Counted from the first letter of the stretch, positions 34,901 through 47,941 are shown. The stretch: 64,000 nucleotides of DNA from Stropharia rugosoannulata (GCA_028532985.1 JANCIK010000001.1:4154001-4218000); one strand, 5' to 3'. Notes: generated by a model from the sequence alone, not told the origin. Made by a program: numbers and translations.

Positions 34901-37900
34901 CTTCATGCATTACATTGATCACTCCTCTCTGGCCTTGGTGCGTTAATCTCTTACACGAACGTATATAATGCTGACTTCACATAGGTTGTACCTATCCTGG
35001 AGAGAGGTCTACGTGAGCGTGGTGCTGACACCAAGAAAAAGGCAGCGCAAATTGTCGGAAATCTTGCTTCATTGACGGATACGAAAGACTTTGTCCCCTA
35101 CCTCGATGAACTACTTCCCCTGGTGCATCTCGTTCTCGTCGATCCCGTCCCAGAGGCACGCGCCACTGCCGCTAAAGCTTTAGGTACCCTCGTAGAAAGG
35201 CTGGGAGAAGTGCATTTCCCAGATCTGGTACCCGGACTCTTACGCACACTCAAGACCGATACCTCAGGAGTCGATCGACAAGGTGCAGCTCAAGGTCTCA
35301 GTGAGGTCCTTTCCGGTCTTGGCATGGAGAGGCTTGAAGGTCTATTACCCGACATCATTGCCAATGCGCGCTCTCCTCGCCCAACCGTTCGCGAGGGCTT
35401 TATGTCACTGCTCGTGTATCTTCCTGCCACTTTTGGCACTCGTTTCCAACCTCACTTACCCAAGATCATACCTCCTATTCTTGGTGGACTTTCCGATACA
35501 GAGGAGTATGTGCGAGAGGCCGCTATGCGCGCCGGACGAATGGTCGTCAACAACTACTCCAGCAAAGCTATAGATCTACTTCTACCGGAGCTCGAGGCTG
35601 GAATGTTCGATCCTGGCTGGCGCATTCGGGTAGGTCCTTTGATTTTCTCATTCCCCATTTACTCAATTCTGGATAGCAATCTTCAATCACGCTTGTCGGA
35701 GAGCTCTTGTTCAAAGTTTCAGGGATTTCCGGAAAAGCTGCTGAATATGATGAAGAAGATTTGGGAGCCGAAGCGACCGCAGCTGAATCATCCCGTCGTG
35801 CACTTCTCGATGTCCTGGGCGTGGAACGCCGGGACAGGATTCTTGCTGCTCTATATCTTGTTCGCCAAGATGGCGTAGTTGTAGTAAGACAAGCATCTAT
35901 ACAAATTTGGAAAGCGCTTGTAAACAACACCCCCCGAACTGGTAGGGATCCTTCCTTATTCTTCGCTCTTCAATATTCTGATGAGCTATGATAGTTCGCG
36001 AAATTCTTCCTACGCTTGTCGACCAGATTTTGGCCCTTATTTCATCAGACGAGTTCGAACAACAAGAAGTGAGTCTTCTTAATATTTATGCTAATGTTTA
36101 CTTACGACATTTCATTCAGACTGCGTCTAGGACAGTGGCTGAAATTTGTCGCAAATTTGGTGAACGGATCCTCGGCGAAATCATGCCCATACTCAAGAGC
36201 AAGGCCACATCGCCGGACTCGCGCACCAGGGAGGGTGTATGCTCCTTTATCAGTGAAATCATGTCAGCCATTTTTTACATGGCCTTATGACGCGCTGACA
36301 TGTCTGGCTTTACTAACGTTTAGGCAAAACTCCACCGAGGCTCAGAGAGAAGATCATGAAGACGATATTATCTCTATTGTGCGGGCGGCATTGGTTGACG
36401 ACGAGGCCAACGTGCGCACAGCTGCAGCTCAAGCTTTCGACGTGCTCCAAGACGAATTGGGTACCAAAGCAATTGATCAGACTATTCCCACTTTGCTCGA
36501 AGCGCTACGCCAACCCGGAAAGGGTTCCGGAACTGCTTTGCAAGCACTCAAGGAAGTGATGAACGTAAGGTCCATGATGTTCATAACACACATGATGCTC
36601 ATCACTTTTGTTTAGGTCCGCGCCTCAACTGTATTCCCTGTCTTGATACCTACTCTGACAGCTATCCCGATGTCTGTATTCAACGCCCGAGCACTGGCGT
36701 CTCTCGTCACAGTAGCTGGCAGCGCTCTCAGCAGAAGATTGACTGTCATTTTGAATGCTCTCGTCAAAGTCTCAGAAGACCAAATTGAAGATGAACTTCG
36801 TGAAGCTGTTGATGAGGCCATTAACGCTCTCCTTTCATCCGTCAACGATGCCGAAGGCTTGAACACTGTGATGATGATATTAATCGGCTGGTTTGTGGTC
36901 CAATTATGTCGAAAAACTTGATACTCATTTTCAATTAGGGCAAAGAGTGATTCCCCCGTGAGACGAGTCAGTGCTTGTAAACTCTTCACTATCTTCTGTG
37001 AAGCATCAGAGCTTGACTCATCCATATATCGCGTTGACTGGATCAGGCAGCTGGTCTCGCTTCTTGATGATCTCCAAGTTCCTGTCCACAGTGCTGCATG
37101 GAATGCGCTTGACTCTTTCGTGCGATCAGTGCCGAAGGATGAACTCGAGCCTTTAGTTGTCCCCCTGCGCCGTACTATTGAATCCACCGGAGCACCTGGC
37201 CGGACAGTTCCGGGATTCGATCTACCAAAAGGTGTTGCACCTATGGTACCTATTATCATCGCAGGACTAACCACTGGGAGCAACGAACAACGCGAGCAGG
37301 CCGCCTACGCTATTGGAGATCTCGTCTCCAGGACTGGCGAAGCTGCCATCAAACCATTCGTCGTACCTTTTACTGGTCCCCTCATTCGTGTGGCCACACA
37401 GGCTACTGCCTACCCTCCGGGCGTCAAAATTGCGATCCTCAGTGCCCTGCAAACCATGTTGGAACATATACCTACATTTGTCAAGCCCTTCTTCCCCCAA
37501 CTACAGCGCACCTTCGTCAAAAGTACCGGCGACGCAGGAAGCGCTAATGTGCGCAATAAGGCTGCAGAGGCCCTTGGTGTCTTAATGCGTAACCAACCTA
37601 GGGTGGACCCAGTTATCACTGAACTTGTTACCGCCATACGCGCGAACGAGGAATCGATTGCCACAAGCTTCGTTCTGGGTCTGACATATGTCCTGCGAAA
37701 CGCGTCGCAGAATGTGGGCCAAAGCGCCGCTGAGGCTGCAGTTGAAGTTGTAACGGAAGCATTTGCTGATGCTCATGGTGGTAAGTATTGTATATATCGA
37801 AAGCATGTCAAGCATTTATCTTTTTACAGAACACTACTGCGAAGCAATTGGCGGTCTTGTGCGTTCCCTAGCTTTCCAAGCTGAACTTCTGCGACCTGTT

Positions 37901-38217
37901 GTACAGTATGTAAATCTGATTGTGTATCCTGGCTTTTGACTAACCGGTGTTTTCAATCCAGATCATATCTCCTTAATGGGACACCACCTTCAGTTATTTC
38001 ATCACATGTCATACTGGGTGTTGTTAACCCCAGTGATGATGATGATGAAAGTGAAAGTGGACCCAACATCTTCCAGCGGTTAGGAGTGATGCGTCGGGTC
38101 GCGCAGAAGGCTCTGGAGAGCGCAGCGAGTGATAAGCCATTTATCGCTCGCCCTGCAAGGGAAGCTCGCGATCTTATTCGTGATCTTGATGACGAGGAGC
38201 TTGTGGGCTTGTTTTAA
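28923..38217 (+). CDS. GCN1: GCN1, HEAT-repeat activator of the eIF2-alpha kinase GCN2
   Basis: A giant gene of roughly 25 or more short exons. The likely start is the ATG at 28923 in ACCATGG, with a first intron ending at 29030 to enter TTNRRRLAASL; a later start is possible. The whole product is HEAT repeats. Landmarks: NDFISTFITTRDF with IEKALLRSPEYSL (about 30250-30355), VAQFFTAYTYPLP (30410), a long exon at 33740-34945 with YGLAGAIKGTGI, DATTDVREATQEASRVIMGN, KGSIELLGMMAYCSPRQLS and DSHAQVRTAANKSLKQF (the eEF3-like part), then DRQGAAQGLSEVLSGLGMER (35280). The C-terminal part is the GCN2-binding region in yeast. It ends RDLIRDLDDEELVGLF. GCN1 rides on stalled ribosomes and passes uncharged-tRNA or collision signals to GCN2. 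Several exons on the sense strand fall between the longer frames (for example 30127-30355). I saw no disabling change. Confidence 0.95.
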
Positions 38218-38465
38218 TGTAGTTTTAGTATGTAGTTGTCAAATCACGGCAGTTTGCGCATCGAGTCCTCTTTACTACGATCTTATCTTTCATTTGTCAC
38301 GGTACCAGTCTACATATATCTTTTGTTGCGCTATTTTTTTCCCGTTTAACAGTGCAAAATGTCATCCATACAAAACAACATCAAGCTACATTAAAAAGGC
38401 CGGAATTCTACTACCCTTAAGTGATTCCCATCCACTACAGCGACTTCAGCCTCCGAATTTCTGAT

Positions 38466-40617
38466 TTAGATATCGCCTCGACATTCCTGTATGATTTGCT
38501 TGGCCCTGTCATTTCTCGGGACTATGGAACATTTGATTGCATAAGGTGTGCTGAAGGAGATGGTAAGCGATTTTCATTCCCTTGCAGTGAGCTATTTTTA
38601 CGCACTAGGAGACGCCTTTGTCTGTATAACTGACAGAGAAAGGTATATCATTGCCTTCTTCATCCTTCTGGCTTACAACATCAAAGCTGGCGAGTATAGC
38701 GGCAGCTGCAAGCCAGATCTATCACCAATAAATGTCTGAGTACAGGGAAAGAGTTTGATTGAAGCTTACAGTGGAGATGGCTAAGTGTCTGCCAGGGCAC
38801 AGTCTGTGATGAGAGATATAATAATATTTAAGCAAAATTGGCGGACATAATTGTACAACTTACCTCCTTCCAAATCCGAAGGGGTAGATAACCTCTTCGT
38901 CATTTAATTCTCCATTTTCGTCGATAAAACGGTCTGGATTGAAGGTTTCCGGATCTTCATACCTTGAACTGTCACGACTCATCGCCCTTCGTGAAAAGAT
39001 AATGTAAGATGCAAAAGACACAGTTCATGAGGGTCATACCAGACATTGGCGTGAATAATGCTTCCTATATACAGTATGCCGCTTCAATTACATCTGTACA
39101 AAATCAGAATGTGAAAACGAACCTTTAGGAATGTAATAGCCGTTGTAAACGTCGTCCTCGCTGCAAACATGTGGTATTCCCATAGGCGAGACGGGACTCC
39201 AACGTGCTGTTTCCCTGACCACAGCGTGAATGAATGGAAGTGAGTCGAAGTCGTTGAAGTCCGGGAGTCTGTGCCCTCCTGTGACGCGGTCTATCTCGGC
39301 CTGAGCTCGTTTCTGAATTTTGGGATACGACGCCATAGCCACTATAAATGCCAATATAGATGATGCCGTCTAAATTTGGTTTGAATATCGCGCGTCTCAT
39401 CGAATGTTCCATATAATACAGTCCTTACCGTTCCAACTCCAGCTATAGCACGGATGTTAGCCAATACTTGGGGCAACCAGTTCAACGCATACCGCCATAT
39501 CCCGATCCTGCGGCTTCTTTGAGGAGCTTTATATCGGAATCTGTGGTACAGCTGGCTATTGAGCTTGAAACAATGGGTACGTGAGATCCTTCTAGAGCCT
39601 TTATTCAAGAGTTCTCAATGAAATATCCTCTGAATAGGGCGTTTACTCACCGCAGGTGTTATGGCGTGTTTGAATGGCATCTCCCGCTGGTCGTTTAATA
39701 GCTGCCTCACGGAATTTGCGTAACGTTTGAAACCAGCCCCGGGTAACCAAGCTGGCATATAACGCAGTAACGGGAAAGTATTTACTTGCCATGTAGGGAG
39801 AGGAGCCGAGGCAAACGCAGATCGGGTGGACCTCACCAACTTTACGTATGGGTCATTTTGGGGAGCGACATTGTACCCATATATGACGGACAGAACTATT
39901 GCTCCTGTATATCTGTCCGACATGTACAACTGTTGTCTATGCACTGGAAATGTTCGAGATAAATGACCTACGTGTACACATGTGGTTCAAAATCTTGCGG
40001 GTTGGCGAGAATTCCGTGCAGCAAATCATACATCTTTTTTATTTGAACAGGCCGGTACGCGGTAACTGAATCTGGTTTGAAGTATTGCTGGAATATCCTC
40101 CTATGTTTTCTCCATTCTGGACTGTATTCTCGCTGGCTTGTATTTTTATTTGCAAATCCCATTCTGTTTCAGGATCATGGAATTAAATTGCGTAGGTTGA
40201 AAGTCGGGAGGGAACCTACAGATCATACATGGGTATAACTGGACGCGAGGAATAGTTTCGCGAACGACGCTCGAAGAGTTCGATGGCATCATTCAAAGAG
40301 TTCAATATGATAACCGATTTCCCAAACATCTTGAGATAAATTATGTTCCCTAGAAATGATAAAACGTTCAATACTTGTCGGTGAAAAGAACACCAAACAG
40401 TACCATATTTTTCTGCCCAGTCACTGTATTTTTTCCAAACAAAAGATACGTCTATGTCGCTTTTATTTCCGGTAAAAAACCCCGTCGATGGAGGCCCTGG
40501 CGGATACGGCAACTTGCTCAGAGGGAATTGATGCGCAGATTTAAGCGCCCATACGATGGCTAGCGCGAGCGATATGGTTATCGTAGCAGGAAGCCATCCT
40601 GTCAAGTCAAATGACAT
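38466..40617 (-). CDS. Cytochrome P450 monooxygenase (basidiomycete type)
   Basis: A multi-exon gene from the ATG at 40615-40617 (MSFDLTGWLPATITISLALA) to the TAA at 38466-38468. It has an N-terminal membrane anchor, then the hinge KLPYPPGPP. Downstream are EYSPEWRKHRRIFQQYF (C-helix WxxxR), the I-helix AGVGT joined to TASSILAFIVAMASYP, the K-helix ExxR within VVRETARWSPVSPMGIPH, PDRFIDENGELNDEEVIY, and the heme loop PFGFGRRLCPGRHLA, which is split by an intron after GRR. The last exons give IWLAAAAILASFDVV, YTDKGVS and AIKCSIVPRNDRAKQII. All core motifs are present, so it is probably functional. The substrate is unknown; such enzymes act on the ER membrane with a reductase partner. It is convergent with GCN1, with 250 bp between stops. 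Confidence 0.9.
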
Positions 40618-41587
40618 TGTGCTGGTGGGATACAAGGGAAAGGTGACATCTATGAACTCCAGAGATTATATGGAGCCCCGGCACCACCAAATACTCACGA
40701 CATCCATAGTTATAAGCTTCCCGGGACCTTGCCTTCCCATACACTGTGTGACGGAGCTGCGCATTCTCGGCTCGGCGTAAAAGCTCATACTTTGCGTTTT
40801 CAACTCAGTCCGAAGGTTGGAATTCAGGGGTGTGCACTGTGGACGTCGTGGACGAAGATGTTCGTCGGACATTGCACTGATTTGACAGTGGGACACTCAG
40901 AGACTCAAAATTCATGAATCTTCGGCTGCAAAATTGGTCCACTGGTAGCTTTTGTAAGCGGTTGTAGTTTTGGAAGCCACATGTTAGTTGGTGGAAATTT
41001 TCGTCGTCCACTGGGTGACTACCTTCTGGAAGGGACGAACCATTAATTCATGTGCTGAAATCAAGGCACAAATGCCACCGGTCCTTAGCGGGGATTCAAT
41101 TCTGAACTTCGATCGCTTCTTGTCTGCGCATCTTTTCATTTGCTTTTCATCCTTTACTACCGTGTTGTCACTGTAGCTCCGATACATGCCGTCTCTTAAT
41201 GCATTTTTGTCTCTCTAAGGATCATCTATGCTCAGTCTTGCGCTCCCTTCATTGACAACAGAATCAAAGTGAACGGCCTCTTCCAAGCCTCGTCATCGAC
41301 TGATTAGCTTCAACTCCGCCCAGATGAGCCACGAACCACATCTAACTTCGGAACAGCCATATTTCTTGAAAGGTTGAAAAACAATGAATAACGCATGAGT
41401 CCATCACGTCCCGAGTCGCCTCAAACAAGGTACGTATAATTCGGGTTTGAAGGGTATACTACATTTGATTTAGGTTTGATGGCCAAAACAAGCTGCAGTG
41501 CTCAAAAGGGCAGCTTCGATGGAGTGAGGGACCGGCAACATATCTATATCTTTGCCATCCTTGAACACCAGTTACCCATAGTATAGT
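40618..41587. other. Intergenic, divergent promoter region
   Basis: Between the P450 (-) and the second HET gene (+). Short frames on both strands show no motif. Confidence 0.5.
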
Positions 41588-43874
41588 ATGACGAAAGACC
41601 CCAGTAAGTTCACCCTTGCAAGTCTATCAGGTAGTCTGAAGGTATTGACTTACCTTTCATAACTGTTCTAATCAGCACAGAAGGCGGTCCTACCGCCTTT
41701 TGTAGATGCTCAGCGACTGTTAGACGTCCTAGTGAGCTTTGTGCAGCCCATTATCAACTCCTATTTTGACCCATCTAGTGAGCACCGTTTCTTTTGCAAT
41801 TACAGTGCAGCCTTATCTGAATTCAATGTAGGCGATGTCAGTACTTTTAGCATGACAAAGGATCACCCCAGTAAAGGGCAAGATCTTCTCAAGGAATTGG
41901 AAGGGTTGGTGATTGGATGCATACGCTCGAGTTTACCTCAAGAATCGGCACCAGAGCTAGGGCAGCTCGCACAAGATGGTTCGGATGTGGCATATTCAGG
42001 CGACCTGCAAGCGGACCCGATCGATGATCCATGTGGGTATTCTTAGCATGTATGCTCACTTTCACTGTCGCTTTTCTGAATGACCTTCAGATGACATCGA
42101 TACCGATCTTTTTCAGAACAAATTTTCTGCTGGGAACTACGCCGTCATGACGGTTAAATCGCATCCTGACAGTGAGTACCGATGACGCTCGCTACAAAGT
42201 ATATTGTCAACGCCGGAAACAGTATGGCCCAGTACTGTTTTTAAATCCATGACATTCGAAGCCCTCCGTATCCAAGTCTTCAATAACATGCCAATCAGGA
42301 TGCTCTCCTTCGATTCTTCTGGCTCAAACATTACCTTAGTTGACCGATTTGCACTACTTGGGCGGTTTATGGGCACTATTCTCGCTCAAGCTCAGCAACC
42401 GGAATTCGAATCTCAATGGTCCAAAACGTTGACAACGGCCGCGCGCGGATATGAATTTGCGCAGGAAGCGACAAATAAGCAAAAGGTCATGATTGATGAA
42501 CTGGTCCACGAACATACTAGATATGCTATTTTATCTCATACCTGGATGCGGGAAACACCTGGGGAGGTCACCTTGCCGGACTGGGACAACGCACCTGAGA
42601 CGAAGCCCCGTGGATATGCTAAAGTCGCCCGGTTCTGCGAGGTTGCTGCTAAGGAACATGGCCTGACGATTGGATGGGTTGATAACGTGTGTATCGACAA
42701 GCACAGCAGTAGCGAACTGGACGAATCTATCAGATCTATGTATAAATGGTACCGCGAAGCTCATATATGCATAGCATACCTAGCCGGTTCTCGGTTTTTG
42801 GAGGATGTTCCGTTGGATCCTTGGTTCACTCGTGGATGGACCCTACAGGAATTACTCGCACCCAAGTACATCCGATTCTACGGCCAAGCATGGGAAGAAC
42901 TCGTTTACGGTAACAAGGATCTTATTGTAGCTCCTACTCTTTCCAGTGGCATATCATCCGCAACCTCGATTACAGAAACTGAACTGGAACATTGCAGGCG
43001 CGGGAACATGGATAGAATTCCTATCTCTAGGATGCTGCAACTAGCCTCTAGGAGGGAAGTAACGCGGGAAGAGGATGCGGCCTACTCACTTATGGGCTTG
43101 CTTTCAGTCGACATATCCGTGGCTTACGGGGAAGGGGCCGAACGCGCTTTCTTCCGTCTCGTTCGAGAGCTCCTCAACACCAGAAAACACGTACTTGATA
43201 TCTTCAACCGCGGGTATGGAAGGACCTACGACAAATCTCCAAATCAATATCTACTTCCAACAAGTATCCGACAGTATTATATGGGTCGCTCGGCACTATT
43301 TGACGTGTCTGATGGGGAGATATCCTCACTGCTTGATACCTGGCTTCCCTCTGAGCCTGTAATTTTCACCCATTTGGGCGTACGAGTGCCACTTATTCTT
43401 TGCCCCGCCTTCAAGGTCGAGGAGAAGGACATGCCGGTGGATATCCATAGCAAGAATTACTCATGTTACGGAGACTACTACGGTGTCGTACCTCTGTACT
43501 TCGACTACGGAGAGACCACATCATATCACGCGTATAACCTCATGGACTCCCGCATCTGGAGCAAAAGTGTTCTTTCTTCCCATCGCTCCGGTACAAACGA
43601 TAGGTCCTCAGAATATTCGCCGCAAGCCATCACATTTGGCATCATGAACTTCAGCAAGGACGACGACAACATCGTCATTCCCGAAAACTGTCTTTCTGTT
43701 GTTTTGAACTGCAGGGATAATCCGGTCAATGTACACCAGTCCGACCCCATCAGCATCCTTCCTGTGAAGAAGGCGCCGGTTATTCAAATCAAGTCAAGCA
43801 AGAATAAAGACTTGATAGTACCGATTCACAAGCTGCAGAAGCATGGAATGCAATTGATGACATTGTATCTGTAG
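41588..43874 (+). CDS. HET domain protein, second paralogue, 701 aa
   Basis: Exons 41588-41603, 41676-42032, 42091-42171 and 42223-43874 join in frame to 701 aa. The start is the ATG at 41588-41590 in a 16-nt first exon. The N-terminal domain (RLLDVLVSFVQPIINSYFDP) matches that of the HET gene at 11 kb. The HET core is YAILSHTWMRETPG, GWVDNVCIDKHSSSELDESI with SMYKWYREAHICIAYL, WFTRGWTLQELLAPKYIRFY, REEDAAYSLMGLLSVDISVA and YGEGAERAF. The tail ends MQLMTLYL. It is longer than the paralogue mainly because of extra sequence in the N-terminal region (42.0-42.2 kb) and a tail insertion near 43430-43520. The role is inferred from the family: non-self recognition and cell death after hyphal fusion. 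The 16-nt first exon is easily missed. Confidence 0.93.
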
Positions 43875-44158
43875 TATTAACAAAGTGTACATCCACCAGT
43901 CTCATCCACCCCGCGCGGCGGGGGTCAGGCGTAGATTCTATTTCAAGTACAGCAAATCAATTAATCATATGTTTTTAATTGGCCACCGATACACACGTGT
44001 GTCTTTCAGACTAATAGCTACTCTCTCATTCGCTCGATATCTTCCGTCGAAGTGAATCATGATGAATAATGCAACAAGTCTTATTTTGGTATAGATAACA
44101 GGCTGTAGTAACGGATTTGAGCCATCATCCCATTCTCTACTACGCTCTTGATACAAAG
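43875..44158. other. Intergenic
   Basis: Short gap between the HET gene and the Old Yellow Enzyme gene, both on the plus strand. A CCCCGCGCGGCGGGG near-palindrome lies at 43909-43923 just after the HET stop and could fold into a strong hairpin in the 3' UTR. Confidence 0.5.
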
Positions 44159-45473
44159 ATGTCGAACTCGAAGCTTTTTACTCCTATGAAAGTCGGGACA
44201 ATGTCCTTGGAACATCGTGTTGTGATGGCCCCGTTGACGAGGTATAAGGCCGACCCCGCCAGCGCCGTGCCGGTTGTTTCGCTGATGAGGGAGTACTACG
44301 GCCAGAGGGCATCCACTCCCGGTACGCTGATTATTGCAGAGTCGACATTGATTTCTGTCGAGGGCGGAGGAAGGCCAAATACTCCTGGAATCTGGAGTGA
44401 AGATCAGATTGCGGCTTGGAAAGAAGTGGGTCAAAAATCAACATTAATATCATTCAAATGACATATGTCCTCTTGCAATTCAAGGTTGTTGACGGCGTGC
44501 ATGCCCACGGCTCTTACTTTTACATGCAAATTCGCGCAATGGGGCGTACTGCCGATGCTCCTGAGCTCGAAGCGCGGGGCCTATCTCTCGTGGGACCTTC
44601 GCCAATTCCCATTCAGGGCAAGCAGGTTCCCCGTGCACTCACCAAGGATGAGATTAAAGAGTACATCCTACAGTTCGCCCAGGCCGCGCATAACGCAGTC
44701 AACCGCGTGGGCTGCGATGGCGTCGAGCTGCATTTCGCGAATGGGTACCTCGGAGATCAGTTTCTCCAGGATGTCAGCAATCAGCGCGACGACGAGTACG
44801 GCGGGAGCATTGAGGGACGCAGCCGCTTTGCGCTCGAGACCGTAGACGCGGTCGTGCGCGCTATCGGCGCGGACCGTACCGCAATTAGGCTCAGCCCGTG
44901 GAGCGTTTTTCTTGGTGCGCACCTCACTATGGCCCTTGATAGATTCAGAAGCGATATAGCTGACGGTAATAGATATGGGAATGAAGAATCCCGTGCCACA
45001 ATTCACCCATGTCGTCGAAAAACTGAAAGAAAGGCATCCCGACCTCGCGTTTTTGCATATGATAGAACCAGGTATAGCGGGCAACGGAAATTCGGCGAAT
45101 ACCCGCGCGGAGGTGCGCGAGTCTAACGATGTCTTCCGCGAGATCTGGGCGCCGCGGCCGTTCCTGACTGCGGGAGGATTTACGCGGGAGACGGCCATTG
45201 CGCACGCTGACGAAACAGGAGAGTTGGTAGCGTTTGGGCGATTGTTTATTGCGAATGTACGTGATGCTGCTAGTTCTGCAATTACATCTGGTCATATTTT
45301 TTCCTCTCTCTTAGCCCGACCTCCCGCTTCGCCTTAAATATAACACCCCGCTCAATGAGCCCGATCGCAAAACGTTTTACGTCCCTGCCACTAAGGAGGG
45401 AACGGAAGTCGGCTATATTGACTACCCGTTCTCCGAAGAGCTCAAGGCCATCCTGAGCAATTCTCACACCTGA
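44159..45473 (+). CDS. Old Yellow Enzyme family NAD(P)H:flavin oxidoreductase, 379 aa
   Basis: Exons 44159-44425, 44485-44914, 44973-45256 and 45315-45473 give 379 aa, the usual OYE length. The protein is an FMN-dependent (alpha/beta)8 barrel that reduces activated C=C bonds with NADPH. Seen in order: [20 protein letters not shown] and [61 protein letters not shown] (substrate-binding His and Asn plus the active-site Tyr; the common HGANG is HFANG here), [64 protein letters not shown] and TFYVP. The gene appears intact and has no obvious partner. The adjacent HET gene is unrelated. The physiological substrate is unknown. Confidence 0.94.
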
Positions 45474-46391
45474 TTGCTTCTGAATCGCGCGGAGTGCGGC
45501 TTGACGGTGTGGTAACGGACGCTCTTCAAGTAGTAATGCGCAGACTCTGTAGACCCGGGAGGTTATTTTTGCAGCGCATATGACAGTCTACTGGCCATAG
45601 ATGCTTACTAGTAGCTTTACAGTCCTCCCTTCGCCATCCACGTAGAAGCCGTCAGCTGTGTGTAGCCCCAAATTAGTAGACTGAGCCCTTGTCCACTGGC
45701 ATTGCCATGAGGCTGAAGAGACCCTCTCACGAGGCTAAATCTTGTCATTTCGTGAGATACCCGCAGCACTATTCGACACACTATGATCTATAGCTTAGTA
45801 CGCTCATATCCTAAAGATTATGGGTATGGTAAGTAATTCAGTTTTACACCAGTTTGAACGGATCACAGATGAAATGACTTCCAAATTATGAGGCTTCTAT
45901 TGGCTTCCATTACTGCTGATAGACTAGAGAAACTCGGTATAGAATATACTCTTTTTGAAAAGCTCTTGCCTGCTGCTCCGAAGACTGTCTCCTGCACTAA
46001 ATTCAATTCTTTGTAAATTCTCACTGTCGCCCACAAGTCGCCCACATGTTGCCCACATGCATTTATCGACTACAAAGTTTGATCAAAAAATGGTTTTTTG
46101 TTTAACAGATGGACTTATGAGCAGCACCAATACGGAATCGGTTTTTAATTTGAATTGGACGTTGCTCGAACGGCACCGGAGAGACCAAGGAGAGACTTCA
46201 GGCAAATTAAAGGAAAACAAATGAAAACAATGGGCACACGGTGATGTGACCTGTGACAAGCGCCCATTACGCCTCGCTTCCAATACACGTGTAGCAATTG
46301 TTCTCTCGCGCTCAATGGCGGTAATCTCTTCTTTCCCGCCTACTTATACCTCTGGGATCGAGGTATACCCTCTCCTCATATCGCAGCACCT
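45474..46391. other. Intergenic with an 11-bp triple tandem repeat
   Basis: No gene is supported. At 46028-46060 the unit CGCCCACAAGT / CGCCCACATGT / TGCCCACATGC occurs three times head to tail. It lies about 330 bp upstream of the first BTB gene. Several small frames on both strands carry no motif. Confidence 0.5.
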
Positions 46392-47322
46392 ATGGCTTCC
46401 TCAAATCGTTCCGATAACATTACTATCCCTGTCCGACACGAACTATACTACATCGACAACGCCGACCTGCACATTCTGGTACGAATTCAGTCCTCATATA
46501 CACTCCGCACTCGCTCATTCCTCTGCGATTAACAGGTGGCTAATGTTCTTTTCCGTGTTCACGGTTATTTTTTCTCGCGTGACTCCTCGGAATTCAACAA
46601 GAAGCTGAATCCAGCGTCCCCGGGCAACGTTAAGGAGGGTGCTAATGACAACACGCCCGTTATTCTGAAGGATATCAAGCCCGAAGCATTCGAAAAACTT
46701 TGTTGGGTTTTCTACAACCCGTGCGTCATTCCGTCATTCGCGCTCACCTTGATTAACTGTATTTTAGAAAATACTCCCTCTACGACGCCTCCGTCGGCGA
46801 CTGGAAAGATATCCTGAGTCTTGCTGACAAGTGGGACTTTAGTGAGGTCAAAGAACTCGCCGTGCGCGAGCTGCACAAGAAGCCTGACTTGGATATTGTC
46901 GGCAAGATGGAGTTGTACCAAACGTACAAGGTCGACAAGCGCCATCTGGTTCCACTGTACGCTGTTCTTTGCCAACGAGATACCCCACTCACACTCGATG
47001 AGTCGAAGACGCTTGGGATGGAAGCAACTGTCCTAGTGAACACCGCCCGTGAGAAGCTGCGCGCGAGTCCCTCTCATGAAGGGAGGAGTCCTCTACCTGT
47101 CGGCCTCGAGGAAGGCGATGTGTTCAGGGCGTTGGAAAAGGAATTGGAGATCGAGGAAGGTGCAACGGCCCAGTTCCTAAGTACCAATGCCCAGGCGCAC
47201 CCAAATGGTACGAAAGCCATTAAACTCTTATTCTGATGTTCCTGAACTAATTAACTTCAGGCACTGAGCGTGATCCTAAGCACAAGAACAATCATCACAA
47301 GCGAGGCAGTCGGATCCGTTAG
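46392..47322 (+). CDS. BTB/POZ domain protein 1
   Basis: The start ATG is at 46392. Exon 1 (46392-46478) joins exon 2 at 46536. Exon 3 begins about 46769 (KYSLYDASVGDW), and the last exon (about 47263-47322) ends in a basic tail (HHKRGSRIR). The fold is a fungal BTB: YYIDNADLHILVANVLFRVH, FFSRDSSEF, PVILKDIKPEAFEKLCWVFY, then a helical C-terminal part (ILSLADKWDFSEVKELAVRE) with ARKVDKRHLVP-type helices. Such proteins are common in Agaricomycetes, where BTB domains mediate homo- or hetero-oligomers or act as Cullin-3 adaptors. The partner here is unknown. A second, similar gene follows 620 bp downstream on the same strand, so this is a tandem pair that has diverged strongly. Confidence 0.85.
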
Positions 47323-47941
47323 ACTACAATGAATACTTGCGCTGATATCTTTTTTGAGTTTTGTATATCTTGTAAAACGTAGCCTCTGTACTATATATGT
47401 AGTATCCATCTTTGAACTTGATGTGTATTTCTTTTCCCGACTTGACAAGATACGGATAAAATCCAAGAAAGTGCTGTGGTGCTCGTTCCATTACGCATTA
47501 TGTACTCTATGATCACTGATATAGATATGCAGCGTGTTAACTTTCGATGATCGACACATCATCAGCTTGTCCATGTCATCATTTATTTGGTCTGCACCAG
47601 GGAGGCTTCACTCGGCCCAGGTTCCTATTCTTTTACACTCACTTCATTGTTCGCTGCGTACAATGGAACCTCTCGTCAACAATGAGACTACAGATTTTAC
47701 CAGATTTTACCTCACCATAGTGGCGGCGAACTTACGCTTGTTCCCGCCGCTTAACCTAACCCTGCCTGCCAATCGGGTCTTATACGAGAACATCGACAAC
47801 GTGTTGATACACGTGTAAGGGAACTCTGGGCACAAAAAGGAAGGGATTCGGGACGACGAGTTCTTCGCAGTCCTTCACCTTCCTTCTCTACTTGTACTTT
47901 ATCCCCTTCCCCTTCTTACGACCCCACCACGAAACGTTACG
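47323..47941. other. Intergenic between the two BTB genes
   Basis: 3' flank of BTB gene 1 and promoter of BTB gene 2. An open frame at 47660-47818 has no motif and no splice support. The 60 nt before the next ATG are pyrimidine-rich. Confidence 0.5.
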
